The position numbers and the translations under genes were made by a program. From NCBI GenBank assembly GCA_020796225.1, contig CM036759.1, forward strand, positions 20,967,813-21,031,812: a stretch of DNA of 64,000 nucleotides, read 5' to 3'. This document shows, one piece after another, positions 57,968-64,000 of the stretch (position 1 is the stretch's first letter; the number at the start of each line of letters is the position of its first letter). Below the pieces are notes generated by a model, which saw nothing but the letters and a program-made list of their open reading frames with translations, was not told the origin of the DNA and made no database searches. The DNA comes from Arion vulgaris (taxonomy: Eukaryota > Mollusca > Gastropoda > Stylommatophora > Arionidae).

Positions 57968-58402
57968 TATGCAAGTACATTACCTTGTATTAAGCTTATT
58001 ACTGCATTAAAAAAGTACATTACTTTGTCTTACTGTATTATACAAGTGCATTACTTTGTCTTACTGTATTATACAAGTGCATTACTTTGTATTACTGCAT
58101 TTAGCAAGTGTATCACAGTGTACTACTGCATTTAGCAAGTGTATCACATTGTACTACTGCATTTAGCAAGTGTATCACATTGTACTACTGCATTTAGCAA
58201 GTGTATCACCTTGTATTACTGCATTTAACAAGTGTATCACATTGTATTACTGCATTTAACAAGTGTATCACATTGTATTACTGCATTTAACAAGTGTATC
58301 ACATTGTACTACTGCATATTTAACAAGTTATACATTGTACTACTGCATTTAACAAGTGTATCACATTGTACTACTGCATTTAACAAGTGTATCACAGTGT
58401 AC
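57968..58402. repeat. Tandem array, 31-bp unit, about 13 copies
   Basis: CATTTAACAAGTGTATCACA then TTGTACTACTG. The first copies (57968-58080) are more diverged. It lies next to the hairpin-core cluster at 57525-57965. Confidence 0.93.
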
Positions 58403-58851
58403 CATTTAAACTATTGCAAGTTTCTGATCGTAAACAAAATGGCCTTCTTCTTCTTGACATTAAAAGTCGAATATATAGTAAATAGTAAAACCGGAAAAGG
58501 TTTGAACATTGGTAACTGTAAGATATGTGACCTGATTTATACGTGCATTCCTCATATAGACATCATCTATAGCACACGTATCATAAACACAGCCTTGGTA
58601 CTCACATTCTGCAAGATCTATGGCATTAGAAATAGACAGTTTGCAAATATCTAATCTGTTATGGCAATCTTCAGCTTCCAAGTCCCTGGATCTTCACCAG
58701 ACATGAGCACAGAGACGGTTCTTTTCCTCACTGACACCGTGCGAGATAGGCGCCCCACTGGAATGCTAAATGGATAGATACAGCGACCAACGTCTGCACT
58801 ATCTGATCGCTGCTTCTGGCTTTTACAAGCATGACTAAGGTATCTTCACAC

Positions 58852-59112
58852 AAGTATATAGTATTTCATTATTAGTCAACTTACAAGTATATAGTATTTC
58901 ATTATTAGTCAACTTACAAGTATATAGTATTTCATTATTAGTCAACTTACAAGTATATAGTATTTCATTATTAGTTAACTTACAAGTATATAGTATTTCA
59001 TTATTAGTTAACTTACAAGTATATAGTATTTCATTATTAGTTAACTTACAAGTATATAGTATTTCATTATTAGTTAATTTACAAGTATATAGTATTTCAT
59101 TATTAGTTAAGC
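58852..59112. repeat. Tandem array, 33-bp unit, about 8 copies
   Basis: ACTTACAAGTATATAGTATT then TCATTATTAGTCA; AGTCA units first, then AGTTA units, so the array has two blocks. Confidence 0.95.
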
Positions 59113-59114
59113 CT

Positions 59115-59160
59115 TTGACTTGCTTTCCGAAGGTCGTGGGTTAGAATCCGTTCACGAGTA
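59115..59160 (+). mobile_element. SINE family D head fragment
   Basis: TTTCCGAAGGTCGTGGGTTA and GAATCC match the family D B-box region. The next bases, CACGAGTAGGCCC, begin the 44-bp array, so the element is truncated by its own tandem growth. Confidence 0.65.
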
Positions 59161-59458
59161 GGCCCTACATTTTGTCCAGAGACCCCTAGAATTGTTCACG
59201 AGTAGGCCCTACATTTTGTCCAGAGACCCCTAGAATTGTTCACGAGTAGGCCCTACATTTTGTCCAGAGACCCCTAGAATTGTTCACGAGTAGGCCCTAC
59301 ATTTTGTCCAGAGACCCCTAGAATTGTTCACGAGTAGGCCCTACATTTTGTCCAGAGACCCCTAGAATTGTTCACGAGTAGGCCCTACATTTTGTCCAGA
59401 GACCCTAAATTGTTCACGAGTAGGCCCTATATTTTGTCCAGAGACCCCTAGAATTGTT
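59148..59458. repeat. Tandem array, 44-bp unit, 7 copies, grown from SINE family D
   Basis: CACGAGTAGGCCCTACATTT, TGTCCAGAGACCCCTAGAAT, TGTT. The unit equals the segment just after the B box of SINE D (compare 14035-14075), and the array starts after such a head. Confidence 0.95.
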
Positions 59459-59534
59459 GCAGGAGCTGAACAGTCTGTATTTGTTCTTACGATACATTAG
59501 ATGTTGATTACCAACAATTGAAAATTAATTCAGA

Positions 59535-59800
59535 GAATGTTTACCAACATGTGAAAGCTACCAACATGTGAAAGCTACCAACATGTGAAAGTAACCAACA
59601 GGTGAAAGTAACCAACAGGTGAAAACTACCAACATGTGAAAGCTACCAACATGTGAAAGCTACCAACATGTGAAAGTAACCAACAGGTGAAAACTACCAT
59701 CGTGTGAAAACTACGAACATGTGAAAATTACCAACATGTAAAAGCTACCAACAGGTGAAAACTACCAACAGGTGAAAACTACCAACAGGTGAGAACTTAG
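59535..59800. repeat. Tandem array, 17-bp unit, about 16 copies
   Basis: ACCAACATGTGAAAGCT with AGGTG, GTAAC and AACT variants in mixed order. Looser 28-bp forms (ACATTTACAAACATGTGAAA) go on to 59880. Confidence 0.93.
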
Positions 59801-60402
59801 TCCAAATTTACAAACATGGGAAAACTAAGTCAACATTTACAAACATGTGAAAACTAAGTCAACATTTACAAAAATGTGAAAGTTACATCAGAATTCAAAA
59901 ATGAGAATTCGGTCTCCAATAGAAAAAGTAAAAAGAGCGATCAGGTTTTAAAAAATGGTAACAGGAACAGACATGGCAGTAAATTTCACACCACGTCAGG
60001 TCTGGCAGGATCTTGCCAGCAACATCTCCAGATTTACGACCAAACTTAGGCCAAAAGTGTTTGTTGCTGGTTGCCCGAACCAGTCCTGGTTTGAGTCAAC
60101 ACATAACGAGAATCAACGTCAGTTTTCCTTGATTCTAAAAATATTTAGGCAGGCTAAAAGTTAAAATTAGCAATGCCGTCGCAGGAAGAGCGAAAAATAA
60201 GCGTAAAGCGCCCATGTGTATGCAAACATATAAACACAAAGTCTGGGGAATCAGTGACTCGCTGAATGAACTGAAAGAATCTCCCATAAAGATACACAGA
60301 TAAGTCAGTGGGACCTGGACTGAGATTGTTACTGAGAAAGAATAACGAAGAATAATCTTTGAGTACAGTGCACATGAATAGGCATGTGTTTATGTTTAGT
60401 AG

Positions 60403-60643
60403 TGAGCGTCTGTAGCTCAAGCGGTAGTGATTTCGATCACGAACCCATACGTACCTGGTTCAAACCTGGTTCAAACCCCACGGTGGGCAATTTTGGAAGT
60501 AAATTAGTTTCCGGTAAAAATATACCTCATCGTTCATAAAGCAATGGCAAACTAGTAAACGTATAAGTGGTGCCTAGAAAATCAACGACTCGTTTACTGT
60601 GGTTGATGGCTACGTCCTTTAAGATATGCCACGATTTTCATTA
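60403..60643 (+). mobile_element. tRNA-derived SINE, family B, with duplicated B box
   Basis: A box TAGCTCAAGCGGTAG (60413-60427), then GGTTCAAACC twice (60457-60466 and 60468-60477) by an 11-bp duplication. Body complete to gatatgccacgattttcatt. Confidence 0.82.
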
Positions 60644-60787
60644 TGTTTAGTGAAGGCAATACTCAGAGAGACAGGCACAAACTTAGAAGTTGTCACAGTA
60701 AAACACCAATTAAAAATAAGATGAATTCTAAAGATGAAAATGACCATATATATTTAGTCCATATATCTTCTGCTTATTCATTTCAAT

Positions 60788-61010
60788 GTGTAACGTCCAA
60801 GCATTGACTTCAATGCATTTGTCTTTACCTCAAATGACTGGGTCTTTCTCCGCAGAAATTGCACACTACCTACCGAAGGTTATTTCACAGAGCACGAAAT
60901 CCGTAGCTTCGGCAACAATCCTTGGGGCCTCTCGAATAAACCTGCACATTTGAACAGAACGGCACGGATTCGAACCCAAGGCTTTCACATTTCTTTTGAT
61001 AACAAAAGCT
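60788..61010 (-). mobile_element. tRNA-derived SINE, family D
   Basis: The minus strand retains the B box (GGGTTCGAATCCGTGCCG) and the body, ending at AATGAAGTCAATGCTTGG. The 61-bp array starts just next to its head. Confidence 0.72.
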
Positions 61011-61029
61011 TGTTGCATTAAGACTGTTT

Positions 61030-61575
61030 GGGAGTGTCCTCTTTTCCCTTCGTTATACGTGTACATAAGTTGTGCATGTCAAGGTAGCAAAGGAAATGTC
61101 ATCTTTTCCCTTCGTTATACATGTACTTAAGTTGTGCATGTCAAGGTAGCAAAGGAAATGTCATCTTTCCTGCGTTATACATGTACATAAGTTGTGCATA
61201 TCAGGTAGCAAAGGAAATGTCATCTTTCCTTCGTTATACATGTACTTAAGTTGGCATGTCAAGGTAGCAAAGAATGTCATCTATCCTTCGTTATACATGA
61301 TAAGTTGTGCATCAGGTAGCGAAATGTCTTTCTTGTTAATTTAGTTACATTCAAGGTAGCAAAATATCATCTTCCTGCGTTATACATGTAGTTGTGCATG
61401 TCAAGGTAGCAAAGGAAATGTCATCTTTCCCTGCGTTATACATGTACATAAGTTGTGCATGTCAAGGTAGCAAAGGAAATGTCATCTTTCCCTGCGTTAT
61501 ACATGTACATAAGTTGTGCATGTCAAGGTAGCAAAGGAAATGTCATCTTTCCCTGCGTTATACATGTACTTAAGT
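61030..61575. repeat. Tandem array, about 61-bp unit, about 9 copies
   Basis: ATGTACATAAGTTGTGCATG, TCAAGGTAGCAAAGGAAATG, TCATCTTTCCCTGCGTTATA. Units at 61240-61390 have many deletions. Confidence 0.93.
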
Positions 61576-61849
61576 TGCGCTTGTCGTCAAGGAAGTAAAT
61601 TGTTTTATTACACCAATATGGATATGTGGTCACATAGTACTAAGGCCGTTATCGGAAACTAGCTCTTCAGCTGTAAATAAGTCTATGATTAGTTAATTTA
61701 GAAAAATATATGTCGAAAATAAACGTAGCAACGGAGACAGTGATATATAATAATTAATGTAACCAAATATATGCTGAAAACGACCGTGCTTCGACAGATT
61801 CAGATTGAATGTAAGTGACATATATTGTAGTGACCATTAACCCCCTTTC

Positions 61850-62360
61850 CAACATCTAACTTTTAAATAACAAAATCCGAAATCTGTTAAAATCTAAACT
61901 AATTAGCTCCAGCATAAGGAAGTAATCAAGCACAAAATGGTAGCCTGGATTTTGCTATATAAAGAATTCACAGAAAATGCTACCAGAGGGGGGAATACAG
62001 AACAGATAAAAAGATAATTGGAAGACAACTCTATACTTGAATAATCAAGCACTCGATAAAAAGGCAGTTAGTTCCCCTCAATCATCTGTGAATCAAGAAG
62101 CGACATAGACAAAGGGGGAAGATTTAAGGAAGTAAAAACAATCCTGGCGTATTATTTACAAAATTCTTTCTGAAGATTCATGAACGAGGACGGCGATAAC
62201 CTTATTATTTCATTATCTTCCTGTATCACGTAGTTTATTTTGACTTAACTCCCACATTTAAGATAGTCTTGACCGAACCTGGCGATAGAACACGTTCCCT
62301 GAGCAAAAATATAGCGCACATTAATCATGGTGTCATGAGAGAATTTGACAGATAGCTAGT
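61850..62360. promoter_or_regulatory. Candidate enhancer island, with TGACAGAT
   Basis: A 500-bp stretch free of recognisable repeats, between the 61-bp array and a pyrimidine-rich stretch. It includes TGACAGAT (62346-62353), matching the Meis/Tgif core, and several TAAT or ATTA homeodomain cores. There is no coding frame of note. Function is inferred only. Confidence 0.25.
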
Positions 62361-63230
62361 GATACTACCTTCACCCCAGCTTACAGTATCTTTCCTATTT
62401 TTCTCCTCCATCCTTCTTATTTTCTATCACTTCTATCATTTCATTTTGTCTATCTCACACTGTGCCACCTGGATTTCTGCACACCGTCAGTTTCCAAGTC
62501 ACATTTTGTCATTAATTCTTAGCATCGTCTCTTCTTTCTTGTGTATCTTATCTTCTTTTCCGAGCTGCCTAGATTATATACTGCCATCACTTGTTCATCT
62601 ATTTCTGTTCTTGGATACTTCATTAAAGTTGTCTTTTGAAGTCGTCTTCACTTTTATTCATCGTTACTTCAACACACAGTCTCTCTATCTCTTAAGTACA
62701 AAAAAACAAAAACGGCTAATCCAGGAGAATATATGCATTCGAAACTACATGTCTATAGTGCTGCTAATAATTCTTTTGTTGACCATGAAATTATGAAATT
62801 TGTCTCGTACCTCTATTTATGTAGTCATTTACAAAACGCCAATCTGATCAAAGTCCGTCTGAAAAACTCCCATCTCTGCTATAATCAGTACTCTCTCCTC
62901 CGCCATCGTCGTGTTCAAGATATTTAAAAAATGTCTTCTTGCCATCTTCTTTGTCGTCTCCTATTTCCTATTCCAGGAATGACTTCTTTATATTTCATGA
63001 AATGATAAATATCTATAAAGTACCATGCTCACGACAGTAAAATACCACGTCGCTGGAACTGTGGACTGCACAGTTCCATACAAGGATTTTGGTAGTTTTT
63101 TCATGAACTAGTGGATAGCTACTGACATTAAGCGTGAGAATTATATAATGTACAATTAAGATTCAGCATGGTCAATGTTATCGATGATATCGAGTAAAAA
63201 ATGGAATGCTGCAGTTCCGTTTTGTCTATA
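62360..63230. other. Pyrimidine-rich and unassigned stretch
   Basis: A plus-strand frame (62359-62796) is rich in Ser, Leu and Phe because of T/C-rich DNA. It has no domain I know and is not called as a gene. Confidence 0.55.
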
Positions 63231-63234
63231 CATC

Positions 63235-63931
63235 TTCTTCTTCTGCGTTCTCACTAGATTGGTATTTCGGATTCTCTAGTAAAGGCAGCCGTCTGCCTCA
63301 GATTATCAACCACGCCATACAGTTTGTCTTGGATGCTGGTGTAAGTGGGCCACCTCTTTCTTCTCAGGTCTGCATACTGGGGGCAGTTCTGTAGGATGTG
63401 TTCTGTTGTCATACTCTGCAAGCCACAGGGGCGGAGGTTGTTGCTGCCTATTTTGAATTTAGTGTACAGGTGGAGTCTCATTCTGTTGTGACCCGTCCGG
63501 AGACGAAATATGGCTGTCTGGTCCTTTCTGAACAGTTGGTAATATCCATCGTTCTTGTTGTGTTTTGGGTGTTCTTTATCCGATTTTGCCTTGTAGTGCT
63601 CTTTGGCGATGGTTTTTGCTTCTTCGTAGCTAACCAGGTTGTCATCTTGTGGGCATTCCTGCTTCTTCCTTAGCCAGTCTGTCAGCATCTTCATTCCCTT
63701 GATCTTGCAGTGTGAGGGTATCTTCTGGATTACTATACATCTATTAGACGCCAATGCTAATAAAGCTAAAAGCCGTACAGTTAAAACGCTATCTCTTATA
63801 AACCTATCTAACATTTGTATCAACAATGACGGTTTCTTCCTCACCATCACTGTTGGTATTGTTGTGTACGAGATGCTAACAGTAGACAGATGAAGATGAA
63901 GGTATGAAGAATAAATATATATAAAACTCAA
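63235..63931 (-). mobile_element. RNase-H-type LINE, RNase H and C-terminal domain
   Basis: A continuous minus-strand frame holds IPSHCKIKGMKMLTDWL (end of the RNase H domain, a degraded form of the usual PSHC-x-I-x-GNE-x-AD motif), then FRLRTGHNRMRLHLYTKF, CGLQSMTTEHILQNCPQY and QDKLYG. These are hallmarks of Jockey/I-type LINE ends. GNE is replaced by GMK, so the catalytic region is decayed. The 3' end lies at a CTT run at 63232-63243. Confidence 0.85.
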
Positions 63932-64000
63932 TTTACGCAGCGAGACGTTAAGAGTGAGTTTCTTGTGCCTAACTGGGGAACTGCTAACCCCAGAGGGTCA

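Larger units (their letters stand above)
40233..64000 (-). other. Probable long Meis intron upstream of the penultimate exon
   Basis: The upstream exon should encode homeodomain residues ending in QVNNW just before the intron. I looked along the minus strand for that pattern next to a donor and did not find it between 40233 and the end, so the intron is probably longer than 23.7 kb. It is not uniform: tandem arrays, SINEs and LINE fragments alternate with non-repetitive, higher-GC islands listed separately. A short exon could have been missed by eye. Confidence 0.5.

Noticed and set aside
59955..60164. A 69-codon plus-strand frame of balanced composition
   Set aside because: No domain recognised and no splice sites that fit; kept only as unassigned intronic sequence.
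62359..62796. A 145-codon plus-strand frame
   Set aside because: T/C-rich DNA, no recognisable domain, and no splice or promoter context that would support a gene.

Overview
This is eukaryotic, AT-rich, intron- and repeat-dominated DNA from an invertebrate animal. One host gene is recognised with confidence: the last two coding exons of a Meis/homothorax TALE-homeobox gene on the minus strand (40057-40232 and 37835-38157). The first carries the end of homeodomain helix 3 (WFINARRR) and the Meis-specific [12 protein letters not shown]. The second ends in GGHIQDIHAG, which resembles the end of the long vertebrate Meis isoforms. Together with the repeats (RTE-type and RNase-H-bearing LINEs, a Penelope-like element, many tRNA-derived SINEs) this suggests a lophotrochozoan, possibly a mollusc; the species cannot be named from the sequence.

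Layout. 1-21 kb, which lies downstream of the Meis gene, is a patchwork of dead LINE 3' ends, an internally deleted RTE copy that still has its endonuclease (4.7-6.15 kb), a foldback element with a hammerhead-like motif (7.6-8.4 kb), a Penelope-like RT fragment (14.0-14.9 kb), SINEs and short tandem arrays. 21.3-24.06 kb is a minisatellite of about 100 copies of a 27-bp unit that appears to have grown from the 5' end (A-box region) of a SINE. 26.5-28.34 kb is a 53/54-bp array split by a LINE insertion. 28.3-36.5 kb is mostly unassigned AT-rich sequence with a few LINE and SINE pieces. 36.5-40.23 kb holds the Meis 3' end with an inverted SINE pair in its last intron. From 40.23 kb to the window end the sequence is upstream of the last two Meis exons on the gene's strand. 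I find no further homeodomain exon there, so it is probably one intron longer than 23 kb. It contains non-repetitive islands that could be enhancers and at least ten tandem arrays.

The main theme of the non-coding part is tandem arrays that start inside dispersed SINE-like elements (27 bp, 21 bp and 44 bp units), plus a short-repeat superfamily with a conserved 15-nt hairpin core (GTCGTAAGAGGCGAC) and a conserved 3' end. Many long open frames here are artefacts of arrays whose unit is a multiple of three. No functional rRNA, tRNA, CRISPR or bacterial-type operon was found.
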